Shown here: one piece after another, positions 7,700-16,950 of the stretch
Position numbering within the stretch: the first letter of the stretch is position 1
Layout: the number at the start of each line of letters is the position of its first letter
Assembly: GCA_023398165.1 (NCBI GenBank)
Contig: JAEWSQ010000022.1
Location: 1 to 64,000 of the forward strand
From: Spirochaetota bacterium
GTDB taxonomy: Bacteria > Spirochaetota > Spirochaetia > Treponematales > Treponemataceae
Length of the DNA: 64,000 nt
Reading direction: 5' to 3'
Translations under genes and position numbers: made by a program
The notes under the pieces: model-generated
Seen by the model: only the letters and a program-made list of their open reading frames with translations
What the model was told of the DNA's origin: nothing
Databases searched by the model: none

Positions 7700-10505
7700 T
7701 CCACTTATCAAGAACCCTGTATAATTCCTGCTTTTTTACCGGCTTAGTTATGTACTCATTCATACCGGCACTCTGTGAAATTTTTATTTCTTCTGCAAAT
7801 GCATCTGCCGACATAGCTATTATTGGAATAGTAAAAGCATCTTTTCTATTTAGTGAACGAATACGCCTTGTTGCTTCCCTTCCGTCAATGCCGGGCATTC
7901 TAATATCCATCAGTATTGCACTGTACGTGCCGGATTTTGATTGACTGAACTTTTTTACCGCCTCTTCACCGTTATATACAGCCTCACTCCTGAGGTTTTT
8001 TGTATGAAGAAGAATCTGCGCAATTTCCATATTAAGTTCATTATCCTCAACGACAAGAATTAATTCATTATGAAACTCATAATTCTTCTGCTCTTCAATT
8101 GTGTCAGATGCCTTAAGAGGTTCATCCCCCATAAAACGTCCGAGCGGAAGTTTAACCGTAAAAGAGCTTCCTTCTCCTTCAGTACTTTGAACTCCTGTTG
8201 TTCCGCCCATTAGATTTACAAGACTCTTTACTATGGCAAGACCGAGACCGAAACTCGTCGATGAAGATGATTTACTGTCTCTTTCTTTTTCAAAAGGTTC
8301 CCATATCTTTGAAATAAACTCTTTCTGAATGCCGATTCCGCTGTCTTTCACCGTAAAAGTGAAAAGAGCGTAGGAATCATCTCTATCTTCTTCCGTAATT
8401 GTAATATTAACACTGCCTTTTTCGGTGTATTTATAAGCATTACTCACCAAATTCATCAATACCTGTTCAATATGCACGGCATCACCCAGTACATAATCAT
8501 GAATTACTGATGAAGTATCAATTGTAAAAGAAAGATTTTTTTCGCGCATTCTATGCTCAAAAAAATCAATCAAGTGGTTAACTATTCCGGAAATATAAAA
8601 ATAATCGTGACTTATTATCATTTTTCCGTTTTCAATTCTCGACATATCGAGGACATCATTAATAAGTTTTAAAAGAAAATCTGATGCATTAAGTATTTTT
8701 CTCAGAGATTTCTTGACTAGGTCCTGATTCTGAATATTTTCAAGCGCGATGTCGGTCATGCCGGTAATAATATTCATGGGAGTACGGATATCGTGTGATA
8801 CTCGGGAAAGAAATTCCGTTTTCGCCCTGTTAGCCTGTTCAGCATACGAAAAAGCTTTCTGAAGCTCGCTGTTTGACAAAGCGAGCTTTTCATTCATTTT
8901 TTTACTTCGGGTGTTCATCAAAAACAAATAGATAATAAAAATAACTACTGCACATAAAATAATAAACCCCGCAATCAAACCTTCTCCGTATTTTTCAGCA
9001 AAGTAGAAAAAGTTTTCAGGTTCCATGTAGTAGAGGGTATTGTCGTAAATACACTGGTCAACTTCAACCTCTGACAGATTGTTTACAGCCTTATTAAGTA
9101 TTTGATACAACTCAGGATCGGTATCGGTGTGAAAGGCTATACCCACATCATAGTTCATGTCTGCGAGAGTATAAAAATACATATTTTCATATTTCGGTTT
9201 TTGTAAAAGACGTTCCGCCGAATACGAGGAGACAAACGTGATATCAGCTTTTTTTGTCCGCACCATTTCAAGACAGGCTTCCACATTCTCCACAAGCAGT
9301 ACGGTATCATAGCCTTTTAAGTATTTTTGGTTAAAAAAGTATCCCTTAACACCTGAAACTTTCAAGGACGGCTCATAAATATTTTCCACGCGTTCACGGG
9401 AAACAACACTCATAGGCAGGTTAATATATGAGGAACTTATTTTTACTGAATTTTTTTCCGCCCAGGTATAATCATTTGCAAAAATTGCAAGTATGGTGTC
9501 TTTTTTCTCCTTAAAAAGGGTAATTGCCGATTCATAATTTTCAGCGGGAACAAAATTGAACCGGATTCCGGTATCTTTTTCCAAAATACAAAAAATATCG
9601 AAAACAATACCTTTTGGGTTTCCCTCTCCATCGGCATAATCGACAGGAAACCAGGATGAATCGTGAATAACCTGAACTACCGGATGTTCCTCTACGTACT
9701 TTTTTTCAGTATTTGAAATCCATACTGTCGAGTTCTTTGTACCTTTGTAATACTTTGCCGTCAAGGTTTCTGCAAAAGCTGTTTTCTGAAGCAGTATTTG
9801 CTCCTGCGCAAGGTTGAATTCATCTGCAATGTCGCTTCTGTCTTTATTAAAAATAAAGTAGTGTTCTTTAGGATTATACTTATACACAAGCTGCTCGCCT
9901 TCTGTTTTACGGAGACTGCTTGAAAGTATATAATCAATCTCCTTTGTTTCTTTCAAGGCTTTAAGCATTTCATTATCATAGTCAAAGTAGCGGAGGGAAA
10001 TATCAGAAAAACCGGCTTTTGTATAAATTTCTGTAAATTCTTCTTCTCTGACACAGCCGCTTCTCAATCCTATTACAATTTTTTTTCCGGTTTCGATCTC
10101 CTGTTTTGATTCACATGCGGTCAGCATCTCATACGCAATACCGCAGCCGAAATTAGAGAATAGATACCGCTGCTCCCTTTCAGGTGTTTTTCTTACACTT
10201 CCAACTATATCCAGACTGCCTTCCTCAAGCATGTCCAAAGCCCGTGCATAAGACAGAGGTATATATGAGCCAGTAGGGTTGCCCTTGCCGTCAAGAGAGG
10301 GAACTTCCGTAATAAATTCATACTGCCAGGTGTTATATTTTTGTATTTCTTTCAAGTACTCGTATCCGAAACCGGAATATTCGCCGTTAACAAGGTTTTG
10401 ATACCCTTCATACAGAAAATAACCAACCCGAACCTGCCGGGAAAACAGGCTGTGAAGCAGTATGAGAGAATAAAGCACAAAGCAAAGGCTTCTCCGGTAT
10501 TTCAC
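7680..10505 (-). CDS. BvgS-like hybrid sensor histidine kinase with two substrate-binding domains
   Basis: A 941-residue unorthodox kinase. Signal anchor (1-22), two tandem periplasmic solute-binding (SBP_bac_3-like) domains (~25-255 and ~270-495), a transmembrane helix (~509-531), HisKA with the phospho-acceptor in LSRVSHDIRTPMN (His571), a HATPase with DSGIGI and FGLGLAIVK, and a C-terminal receiver with LMDIRMPG (Asp867) and a YITKP lysine. It probably senses an amino-acid-like ligand directly. There is no C-terminal HPt, unlike BvgS. The start is GTG, with AGGGGA upstream. It lies 20 bp after an HD-GYP response regulator, its likely partner. Confidence 0.9.
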   Translation of the reverse strand: MKYRRSLCFVLYSLILLHSLFSRQVRVGYFLYEGYQNLVNGEYSGFGYEYLKEIQKYNTWQYEFITEVPSLDGKGNPTGSYIPLSYARALDMLEEGSLDIVGSVRKTPEREQRYLFSNFGCGIAYEMLTACESKQEIETGKKIVIGLRSGCVREEEFTEIYTKAGFSDISLRYFDYDNEMLKALKETKEIDYILSSSLRKTEGEQLVYKYNPKEHYFIFNKDRSDIADEFNLAQEQILLQKTAFAETLTAKYYKGTKNSTVWISNTEKKYVEEHPVVQVIHDSSWFPVDYADGEGNPKGIVFDIFCILEKDTGIRFNFVPAENYESAITLFKEKKDTILAIFANDYTWAEKNSVKISSSYINLPMSVVSRERVENIYEPSLKVSGVKGYFFNQKYLKGYDTVLLVENVEACLEMVRTKKADITFVSSYSAERLLQKPKYENMYFYTLADMNYDVGIAFHTDTDPELYQILNKAVNNLSEVEVDQCIYDNTLYYMEPENFFYFAEKYGEGLIAGFIILCAVVIFIIYLFLMNTRSKKMNEKLALSNSELQKAFSYAEQANRAKTEFLSRVSHDIRTPMNIITGMTDIALENIQNQDLVKKSLRKILNASDFLLKLINDVLDMSRIENGKMIISHDYFYISGIVNHLIDFFEHRMREKNLSFTIDTSSVIHDYVLGDAVHIEQVLMNLVSNAYKYTEKGSVNITITEEDRDDSYALFTFTVKDSGIGIQKEFISKIWEPFEKERDSKSSSSTSFGLGLAIVKSLVNLMGGTTGVQSTEGEGSSFTVKLPLGRFMGDEPLKASDTIEEQKNYEFHNELILVVEDNELNMEIAQILLHTKNLRSEAVYNGEEAVKKFSQSKSGTYSAILMDIRMPGIDGREATRRIRSLNRKDAFTIPIIAMSADAFAEEIKISQSAGMNEYITKPVKKQELYRVLDKWINFREK

Positions 10506-10525
10506 ACTACAGTTCCCCTTGGAGT

Positions 10526-11614
10526 TTATGAAAAAACTGATTCGAGTCTTACCGTTGTATTTTCATATTCCTGGAATAAATCCTTAACATCATTAAAACA
10601 TTCCAATAAAGGTCCTGAAAAAACGCCGCATTCTCCGTTATTTATCATTCTAACAGCCTCATCGTGAGCATAGGCTTTTTTATATACGCGGTCGCTTACA
10701 AGAGCATCATACACATCCGCAAGCGCAACTACCTGAGCCCAGAACGGTATTTCCTCGCCTTTTAAATGATCAGGATACCCTGAACCGTCATAGCGTTCAT
10801 GATGGAATCTGCAGATATCATAACAGTACTTATAGAATTCAGCATCATTTATGTAGTGGAGCCTTGAAAGGATTGAACAGCCTTGAAGCGTATGATTTTT
10901 CATTACTTCAAATTCATCGGGGGTGAGTTTTCCAGGTTTTAAAAGAATGTGATCAGGAGTCGCTATTTTCCCAATATCGTGCATGGCGGAAGCGTTGATT
11001 ATTTTTTCCTCCATCTCTGAAGAATCGCATTTAAACAAACCCTTTTCGACAGCTTTTTTAAGCAGAATACGCGTAAAGGTCCGGATACGGAAAATATGCG
11101 CACCGGATTCCAGATCGCGGAATTCAACAACAGTACTCAAAGTGTCTATAACGAAATCATTCGTTTTTTTAAGCCTTGCAGCCTGTTCCTGTATTTTCAG
11201 CGTCTGCGTGGTAACCATCTGTTCAAGATTACGTTTGTGAATATACAAACTTAGAACGTTTTCCACACGCCGCTTAACAATGTACGAATCATAAGGCTTG
11301 GTAATAATATCTGAAACACCGATTTCATATGAGATTTTTTCATTTTCTTTACTGGTAGATCCGGTAATTAAGATTACAGGAATGGAATTCAGATACTTTT
11401 TTTCTGCCATAACCTTTAGTACATCAATACCGGTCATATGCGGCATAATAATATCGAGAAGAATAACAAGTATACGGCTTTTCTCCTGTACAAGAAGAGA
11501 AAGAACCTGCCGGCCGTCTGCGGCTTCAAGAATGTCATAATCATTCTTAAAAAGTTCGCGGAGTATACTTCTGTTTATTTCATCGTCATCGGCGATTATT
11601 ATTGCTTTTTCCAT
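10526..11614 (-). CDS. RpfG-type response regulator, receiver plus HD-GYP
   Basis: A 362-residue protein with a receiver domain (ADDDE, phospho-acceptor in LLDIIMPH, Lys in IITKPYD), a coiled linker, and an HD-GYP domain (~160-345) with HDIGK, HTLQG and HHERYDGSGYP complete. HD-GYP domains hydrolyse cyclic di-GMP; the motif set suggests an active enzyme. It is first in the operon with the BvgS-like kinase, so the pair probably converts a periplasmic ligand signal into lower c-di-GMP. The ATG follows GGATAAGG. Confidence 0.92.
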   Translation of the reverse strand: MEKAIIIADDDEINRSILRELFKNDYDILEAADGRQVLSLLVQEKSRILVILLDIIMPHMTGIDVLKVMAEKKYLNSIPVILITGSTSKENEKISYEIGVSDIITKPYDSYIVKRRVENVLSLYIHKRNLEQMVTTQTLKIQEQAARLKKTNDFVIDTLSTVVEFRDLESGAHIFRIRTFTRILLKKAVEKGLFKCDSSEMEEKIINASAMHDIGKIATPDHILLKPGKLTPDEFEVMKNHTLQGCSILSRLHYINDAEFYKYCYDICRFHHERYDGSGYPDHLKGEEIPFWAQVVALADVYDALVSDRVYKKAYAHDEAVRMINNGECGVFSGPLLECFNDVKDLFQEYENTTVRLESVFS

Positions 11615-11632
11615 ATACCTTATCCTGCCTAT

Positions 11633-11641
11633 ATAATAGCA
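11633..11641 (-). promoter_or_regulatory. Extended -10 upstream of the HD-GYP gene
   Basis: Minus-strand TGC followed by TATTAT (11638-11633). No convincing -35. The predicted start leaves a leader of about 12 nt that keeps part of GGATAAGG. Confidence 0.4.
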
Positions 11642-11727
11642 TGAGATTTTACTATTTGATATAAAAAATTCTTTTTTTTGATTATGGTGCAGTAATGGTA
11701 CGACTGTACAATAATTATATAGTTCTC

Positions 11728-11779
11728 AAAAAAAAGAGCTGCCGGATCAATTGTAACTGATAATCCGGCAGCCGTACTT
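11728..11779 (-). terminator. Intrinsic terminator after the xylanase gene
   Basis: A 10-bp perfect stem, GCTGCCGGAT (11738-11747) with ATCCGGCAGC (11763-11772). On the minus strand it is followed by a run of T (A run 11728-11735 on plus); a T run also follows on the plus strand, so it could act both ways. Confidence 0.85.
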
Positions 11780-11798
11780 TTTTTACAAGGCTTTTTAA

Positions 11799-13493
11799 TT
11801 AATTATTTTTAAGAAAATTCTCAGGATCCATCACTGCTTCATATGCTTTTTTCGGGGCAAAGTAACGGTCAAAAAGTAAAGGACTTCCAAAATCCCTCCA
11901 GCTTTGAGAATCGGCCTTTCCCCAGAATGTTATACGGTCTATAGTATCAGCATATTTGATGTAAATGTTGAAAAGTCCCGCATACAATTTGGCCTGAGTC
12001 ACCTCATCTTCTTTTGATAAGGGAGGCTTAGCCTTATTCTGGTATGTTCCTGCAGGAATATCAAGTTCCGTTATGGAAACACGTACGCCGGCTTTACGGA
12101 ACCGCTCAATCGAGTTCTCAACCTGTGCAACAGAGAGATCGCCGATCCAGTAATGAGACTGCATACCGATTCCCTCGATTAGAGGCCTTTTTGAAAGGAA
12201 ATTAAACCCTGTTTTCTTCCATTTTGCATTAAACTCTTCTGTCATAAGTGCTACTGCCTCACGTTTCCAGGGTTCATTTAAATTGTAGTCGTTATAATAT
12301 AGAACTGCGTCTTTATCTGCCTTGCGTGCGAACACAAAGGCATCATACAAGTAATCAGCTCCGCTTTCACCTTTCGTTTTATCGGCGCCGTTTTCATAAG
12401 CCTTATACCAGGGGGAATCCTTTCGAAGTACGGATCTCCAGTCTGAAGTAACATCAGATCCTCCGTCAAAAGCCTCATTTACAACTTCCCATGATATCAA
12501 TTTTCCTTTGAAGTGCGTTACGACAGTTGTAATATAGTCCTCAAGGTTTTTTTTCGCTTCTTCTCTCGTAAGAATGGAACCGTTAGTATTCGTTGTAAGC
12601 CATTTTGCAGACTGTGAATGCCAGACGAGAGTATGACCGTTAATCTTAATTCCGTTATCTTGTGCCCAGGAAACTATAGCATCTGCTTTTTTAAAATCAT
12701 ATATTCCTTTTGCAGGAGCTAAATACTGAGGCTTTAATTCATTTTCAGCAGTGACTACAACATATTGTTTTTTAAACATTTCCAGTGTTTTTGAATTAGT
12801 AAGATCGCCAGAACCGAGAATGTTGCCTATAAGAAATTTATCTGCATATTTTTCAGCAATAGAGGGAAGAGACAGATCCCATGCCGCTACAGCGACAGCT
12901 TTAATATCGCTTACTTGAGTGATGCTGATACTGTCGATGTACCACATATCAGCGTGTTTTTCTTTATCGTTAATGACAAAACGGAAATCGATTGATGTTA
13001 CGGGTTCTTCCATAAAAGGTGTCGTAACATTTACTTCCTTCCATGAGTCCACAGGCATTGTGCCGAAATCCGCAGGCATTTTATACTTTGAAAGATGATA
13101 CGCGCCGTTTAACACAACACCTGGACCTGTTAAGGTGCTTTTACCTTCATTTCCCTTTGACGGAGCAAAAAAAGATACAGCAATAGTATACTCAGTCCCG
13201 GCAGGAAGGGGTTCTGTTAATGTAAGCCGTACTGCATTATCGGCTCCGGTATACGATGTCCCTTCTATATGATTTACTTTCAGCGACTTGCTGTCGCCGT
13301 TTCCAAAATCGCTGACTAACTCTATTTTTGATGATGCATTAGCGGTAAATTGATTCTGCACTGATGAATCTGAAAAATCAATTGTTATTTTTATTTTCTC
13401 TGCAGCTGTCAGATGCAGCATTGAAAACACTAATAAAGCGCAAAACAGTACTGCGCGCCGTCCATTATTGGACTTTTTTCCTCCTGAATACAT
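11799..13493 (-). CDS. Secreted GH10 endo-1,4-beta-xylanase with N-terminal carbohydrate-binding module
   Basis: A 564-residue exported enzyme. A signal peptide (~1-31, ending LTAAE) is followed by a CBM4/9/22-like beta-sandwich (~35-195) and a GH10 barrel (~205-560). The acid/base is Glu340 in SWEVVNEAFD and the nucleophile is Glu476 in VSITELDIP; HTLVWHSQ is the conserved GH10 substrate strand. It cleaves internal beta-1,4 bonds of xylan, which fits a plant-fed gut or rumen host. No lipobox, so free or periplasmic. The ATG is preceded by AGGAGGA, and the gene has its own promoter and terminator, so it is monocistronic. Confidence 0.95.
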   Translation of the reverse strand: MYSGGKKSNNGRRAVLFCALLVFSMLHLTAAEKIKITIDFSDSSVQNQFTANASSKIELVSDFGNGDSKSLKVNHIEGTSYTGADNAVRLTLTEPLPAGTEYTIAVSFFAPSKGNEGKSTLTGPGVVLNGAYHLSKYKMPADFGTMPVDSWKEVNVTTPFMEEPVTSIDFRFVINDKEKHADMWYIDSISITQVSDIKAVAVAAWDLSLPSIAEKYADKFLIGNILGSGDLTNSKTLEMFKKQYVVVTAENELKPQYLAPAKGIYDFKKADAIVSWAQDNGIKINGHTLVWHSQSAKWLTTNTNGSILTREEAKKNLEDYITTVVTHFKGKLISWEVVNEAFDGGSDVTSDWRSVLRKDSPWYKAYENGADKTKGESGADYLYDAFVFARKADKDAVLYYNDYNLNEPWKREAVALMTEEFNAKWKKTGFNFLSKRPLIEGIGMQSHYWIGDLSVAQVENSIERFRKAGVRVSITELDIPAGTYQNKAKPPLSKEDEVTQAKLYAGLFNIYIKYADTIDRITFWGKADSQSWRDFGSPLLFDRYFAPKKAYEAVMDPENFLKNN

Positions 13494-13514
13494 AAATCCT
13501 CCTAATTTTTTGAT

Positions 13515-13542
13515 ATACTAGCATACGTACTATACACTACAA
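13515..13542 (-). promoter_or_regulatory. Xylanase promoter
   Basis: Minus strand TTGTAG (13542-13537), 16 nt, then TGC and TAGTAT (13520-13515), an extended -10. The predicted leader of about 15 nt carries AGGAGGA. Confidence 0.6.
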
Positions 13543-13596
13543 GTAAAGAGACCGCTCTAGGATATTTTCTCTATGATGCATAGGGAGGAATGCAGC

Positions 13597-13629
13597 AAAA
13601 AAAGGGGCGGACACATACGTCCCGCCCCG
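13597..13629 (-). terminator. Intrinsic terminator of the 36-residue gene
   Basis: GGGGCGG (13604-13610) pairs with CCGCCCC (13622-13628). The A run at 13597-13603 is a U tract on the minus strand, right after the small gene's stop. Confidence 0.85.
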
Positions 13630-13634
13630 CGTTT

Positions 13635-13745
13635 TTAAGCTTCTTTTGTTAATTTCTTTTCGCGTTTTTTCTCACGTTTTTCTTTTAATGAAAGCACAGG
13701 TTTTTTCTTTTCCTCTGCTTTTCCCTTGTCTTTACCTTTTGGCAT
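13635..13745 (-). CDS. 36-residue highly basic Lys/Glu-rich protein
   Basis: A small gene starting MPKGKDKGKAEEKKKP and ending LTKEA; roughly half the residues are Lys or Arg. It is supported by a perfect AGGAGG seven nucleotides before the ATG and by a strong terminator six nucleotides beyond the stop, so the unit is a complete transcript-sized gene. The repeat-like pattern KEKREKKREKK suggests a charged single helix or nucleic-acid/ribosome binding, but function is unknown. Similar short Lys-rich hypothetical proteins occur in other bacteria (general recollection, no search made). Confidence 0.75.
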   Translation of the reverse strand: MPKGKDKGKAEEKKKPVLSLKEKREKKREKKLTKEA

Positions 13746-14145
13746 AAACACCTCCTCTTATGGTGTATCTACGAAAAGTATACAACGAGAGTCCAAAAAA
13801 GAAAAGAAAAAAATGCGAAACATAATTACTTCTGGAGAAAAACCAGTGCCCCTGTGCAGGAGTCTTGTTAAAATTATTCACATCACTGAAAAAGAACCAA
13901 GGAGCTAAGCGCAGTTTGGCATTATTGTGCTTCCTGGGACGAGGGGGCGGATTACTCCCGCAGTGCATGCGGCATAAGAAAACATGATCCCGGGATCCTG
14001 CAAGAATCATTTTAAATAGAACGAACGTTCGTTCTATTTAATTTAACCGTACCACCTTTTTAGTGTTCATCTAGGCTTCAGTCTGCCATATAATTATCTG
14101 CGCAATCTTCGGATGGAACCTTGTAGTATATTTCGTGTTCTCTCC
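13746..14145. other. 400-bp interval without a recognised gene
   Basis: Holds the 5' region of the 36-residue gene (a minus-strand TATACT around 13780 could be its -10), a small GATCCCGGGATC palindrome near 13987, the 30-bp palindrome at 14012-14041, and a ~38-nt sequence (14061-14100) partly repeated near 17653. A 92-codon minus-strand frame crosses it but has no protein-like features. Confidence 0.5.
14012..14041. repeat. 30-bp perfect palindrome, copy 1
   Basis: A perfect two-fold symmetric site centred between 14026 and 14027, core TAGAACGAACGTTCGTTCTA. A second copy lies at 18772-18803; the shared symmetric part is 24 bp. It sits downstream of the MarR-controlled operon. There is no U tract, so it does not look like a standard terminator. 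Confidence 0.9.
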
Positions 14146-15072
14146 CTAATCACATAATTCATTCCAACTGGCGAGATTTTCTTTACCGTACATAGATAAG
14201 AATTCTGCATTCAAATCATCAATTTCCCCTTTAGCGGTTATTGTATGTTTTGCAAGAGCATATTCGGCTATCTTCATACTAAAGACAGTTTTGTAGTAGG
14301 GAACCAATAAAAAAAGAGGCAGGTAGTGGTATAAAAGCTTACGGGGTTCAACGGGGTTGCCGTTCTTTTTTACTGCCTGAAAACCTTCCCTCATAGCCAG
14401 TATCATTGTCTTTATTGTTTTTCCCGATTTCGCAAGCAGATAATTATTTGAATTAAAGCGGCATAATGCATATGCTATAGGAACAACAAAGGCTATGTGA
14501 GTTTTCTGCCAGGCATCCATATTCTTTGAATAGGTTACGGCAAATCCAGCCTCACGGAATAACGATACCAGCCTTTTCAACCGCTCCGTAATCTGTCCGT
14601 CAACTTCTCCAAACGTTGTAGTCTGCATCACGCGGGCAATTCCGCGGCCTATAAAATAGGTAACAACGCCGTCTTTCTTCTCCCCTCCGGCAGAGGGGAA
14701 ACCTGCAAGAACCCTTTCCTTACCTATAGCTGATATATACTTTTCATATCCGGACGGATTATTCACCACAAATACAATATTTTTTGACACATTGTCCGCT
14801 AATACCGGCAATACACTATCAACCTGTTTATTCTGAACCGCAACAATAATAAAATCATATTCATCAGAAGCACATAGAGTGTTTATGCACTTTATTTTAA
14901 ATACCTCAAGGTTACCGGTTTTAACATCTTTAAGCATAAGACCTTTTTCTTTGAGTTCATTATACCGCTCCCCCCTTGCCAGAAGCGTTATATCATTACC
15001 CGCCTTATATAATGCTCCTGCAAAAATACTGCCTATTACACCAGCTCCAAAAACTAAAATCCGTGATCCCAT
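14146..15072 (-). CDS. Ketopantoate reductase-like (PanE/ApbA family) oxidoreductase
   Basis: A 308-residue NAD(P)H-dependent reductase-like protein. The Rossmann motif ILVFGAGVIGSIFAG is at the N-terminus, and the PanE-like second strand DEYDFIIVAVQNKQ and helical C-terminal domain follow. The start is ATG 15072, because AGGAG lies seven nucleotides upstream; an in-frame ATG at 15117 lies within the preceding gene and has no site. The catalytic Lys/Glu set of true ketopantoate reductase is not clear, so pantothenate synthesis is doubtful; reduction of another 2-oxo or enoyl substrate is possible. It is last in the MarR-controlled operon. Confidence 0.8.
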   Translation of the reverse strand: MGSRILVFGAGVIGSIFAGALYKAGNDITLLARGERYNELKEKGLMLKDVKTGNLEVFKIKCINTLCASDEYDFIIVAVQNKQVDSVLPVLADNVSKNIVFVVNNPSGYEKYISAIGKERVLAGFPSAGGEKKDGVVTYFIGRGIARVMQTTTFGEVDGQITERLKRLVSLFREAGFAVTYSKNMDAWQKTHIAFVVPIAYALCRFNSNNYLLAKSGKTIKTMILAMREGFQAVKKNGNPVEPRKLLYHYLPLFLLVPYYKTVFSMKIAEYALAKHTITAKGEIDDLNAEFLSMYGKENLASWNELCD

Positions 15073-15097
15073 TTTTATCTCCTTTGATAGTATCAGC

Positions 15098-16270
15098 CTA
15101 TATTCCGCGTGAAGCATCCATCACAGATATCCATGAACTCATTGTATCGAGTGCAAGTTTCAAGTTTCCGAACTGGCAGTGGTTTTCGGCGCCCTCTTCT
15201 TCAGTGAAAATACGAGAGGTAAGCGATGCTGTATGAGTAAGGGATTTTTGCATCTGGTAAAACATTTTCATATCCACAAAATGATCTTTTGTTCCGGTCA
15301 TCAAGAGAAAATCCTGTGTTACCTTTGAAGCAATTTTTTTCAATGAGAACAGCTTCAGTTTTTTAAAATATGTATACGGTGAAGGAGTACCCATAACATG
15401 CATACCGTGATCAATACCCCAGAAAATGTACGGATCTTTTTTCATGGCCATTCCAAGAACTATATTAAGAGCCGGAGCACAGTGCAGTGCCACCATGGAA
15501 CGGATAAAGCATGCTATTGCAGGACCTTTACGGGTCGAAACGACATCGTAAAAATCATACATAGTTCCCCAGGATATTACCCTCGTAATTCTCTGATCAT
15601 AAACTGCCGCACGGGGAGCAAGGTAGCCGGCAAGAGAAAGCCCGATAATAGTTACATCAGACAGCTTAAATGCATCGAGCACGCACATAACAGGCTTTTC
15701 CCATTCAGGCGTCATAGGGTAATGCTTTTTAACGAGAACCTCGCCCTGCCCCGGACCTTCAAAATAATAAAAGTCATAACCGAGATCAGAGAAATACAGC
15801 ATTACAGGAACTAACTCCTCCTTATAACAATCAAAACCCCCCGTCATAAGAATTGTTCCCTTTTTCTCAGAACCTGTAACAGGAATGACATGCCATACGG
15901 GAAGAGTAACACCGTCATATTCTACAGAATGCTCAATGATTCTTTTCTCAGAAAAACACTTTTTATAAGCCTCCCGAAATAAGGCAGTCAGCCTGTCATA
16001 GTTGCTTTCCTTATTGTTATCAGAGTAATTAAGGAAAAAATCCACTGCTCTAAGACAGCAGGCTTCTTTTAAAACATTTCCTTCTTTGTTGGCCTTTGCT
16101 GCAAGCTGATAAAATTCCCTATACCAGTCTGCGAGAGTGGTAATCTTTTGTGCGGCAGCCTGAATGTCTTCCATGGGAATATTCCCGAAAGTCATCCATC
16201 TGTTCAGCTGATAATTAAAATTCGGGTCTTTATGGAAATAATAGACACCCTTTTTAAATTCAAAACTCAT
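15098..16270 (-). CDS. Alpha/beta hydrolase (FrsA/dihydroxypseudooxynicotine-hydrolase type)
   Basis: A 390-residue alpha/beta-hydrolase with a helical N-terminal cap of ~130 residues. The nucleophile elbow is IIGLSLAGYLAPR (GxSxxG), the acid is Asp in MTGTKDHFVD, and the His is in EEGAENHCQ. An oxyanion-region strand ILMTGGFDCYKEEL precedes them. Members hydrolyse C-C or ester bonds of small organic compounds; the substrate here is unknown. It overlaps the DUF523-like gene by 4 bp (ATGA) and ends 25 bp before the PanE-like start, so the three are translated as a block. Confidence 0.85.
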   Translation of the reverse strand: MSFEFKKGVYYFHKDPNFNYQLNRWMTFGNIPMEDIQAAAQKITTLADWYREFYQLAAKANKEGNVLKEACCLRAVDFFLNYSDNNKESNYDRLTALFREAYKKCFSEKRIIEHSVEYDGVTLPVWHVIPVTGSEKKGTILMTGGFDCYKEELVPVMLYFSDLGYDFYYFEGPGQGEVLVKKHYPMTPEWEKPVMCVLDAFKLSDVTIIGLSLAGYLAPRAAVYDQRITRVISWGTMYDFYDVVSTRKGPAIACFIRSMVALHCAPALNIVLGMAMKKDPYIFWGIDHGMHVMGTPSPYTYFKKLKLFSLKKIASKVTQDFLLMTGTKDHFVDMKMFYQMQKSLTHTASLTSRIFTEEEGAENHCQFGNLKLALDTMSSWISVMDASRGI

Positions 16271-16935
16271 GCCTTTTCCTCCTGCATTTTCGTCTTTTTC
16301 CCGTTCATTTCATCAATTAAACTATGGGAATAAAAATTTATTTCTCTCCCGTTCTTTTTTAGAAGACGTTTCAATTCTGATATATAAATTCCGCTCATAT
16401 CTCCCAGACATAAGCCGTACAGTTTCTCATTGAACTCTGCCCTGTTCAAAGACTCAAGGGAACATGAAGCATAAAAATCAAATGCCCTCTTCATATTTAT
16501 AGCTTTTAACACGCCGCAGGTGGGAGAACCGTCAATTCCTAGAATTCCTGTTACCTCATATCCTGCGTTCTCATAGTCAATAATTTCTTTAACCACAGAT
16601 CGTGCGGTACGGCGGAAGATGAACCGTGTGTATGCCATAAAGAGAGGAAATACTAATTTTAAAAGCCGTAACGTTCCATTTTTTCTCCCTTCAAATGCAA
16701 GCCACATATAGCTCTTTAGTATTCCGCCCCACGCTTTCTGCTCCGGGCACGGCATCTGTACAAGAGCAATCTCGCGGTTTACAGCTTCATCAAGTATTTC
16801 TTTAACACAGCAGCCCCTAAATGCACCTCCTAAATACCGGGCGTTTGTATTCAGTATGCAGTGCGATACAAATAAAACCTTTCCGCTTCGTTCGTCCTTT
16901 AGTACCGATTGAAGTCTTTTCATTTTCTTCCCCAT
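16267..16935 (-). CDS. DUF523/TudS-like protein with three conserved cysteines
   Basis: A 222-residue protein related to the DUF523 family, whose member TudS removes sulfur from thiouracil with a [4Fe-4S] cluster held by three Cys. The three positions are visible: Cys in VSHCILNTNARYLGG, Cys in VQMPCPEQ, and Cys in GIDGSPTCGV. A hydrophobic segment around 95-120 (LKLVFPLFMAYTRFIFRR) is an addition not expected in DUF523 and may be membrane-associated. Desulfurase or other cluster chemistry is inferred from family. GAGGAGG precedes the ATG, and a MarR-type operator overlaps its promoter. Confidence 0.75.
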   Translation of the reverse strand: MGKKMKRLQSVLKDERSGKVLFVSHCILNTNARYLGGAFRGCCVKEILDEAVNREIALVQMPCPEQKAWGGILKSYMWLAFEGRKNGTLRLLKLVFPLFMAYTRFIFRRTARSVVKEIIDYENAGYEVTGILGIDGSPTCGVLKAINMKRAFDFYASCSLESLNRAEFNEKLYGLCLGDMSGIYISELKRLLKKNGREINFYSHSLIDEMNGKKTKMQEEKA

Positions 16936-16950
16936 TGAGTTCCTCCTCAG

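Noticed and set aside
13732..14010. 92-codon minus-strand frame across the gap before the 36-residue gene
   Set aside because: Low-complexity, with runs of Phe and basic residues, no ribosome binding site, and it overlaps the real small gene's start in another frame.
14012..14041. LexA (Cheo box) site in the palindrome
   Set aside because: Bacillus-type LexA boxes need GAAC-N4-GTTC. Here the GAAC/GTTC pairs are 0 or 8 nt apart, so the spacing is wrong.
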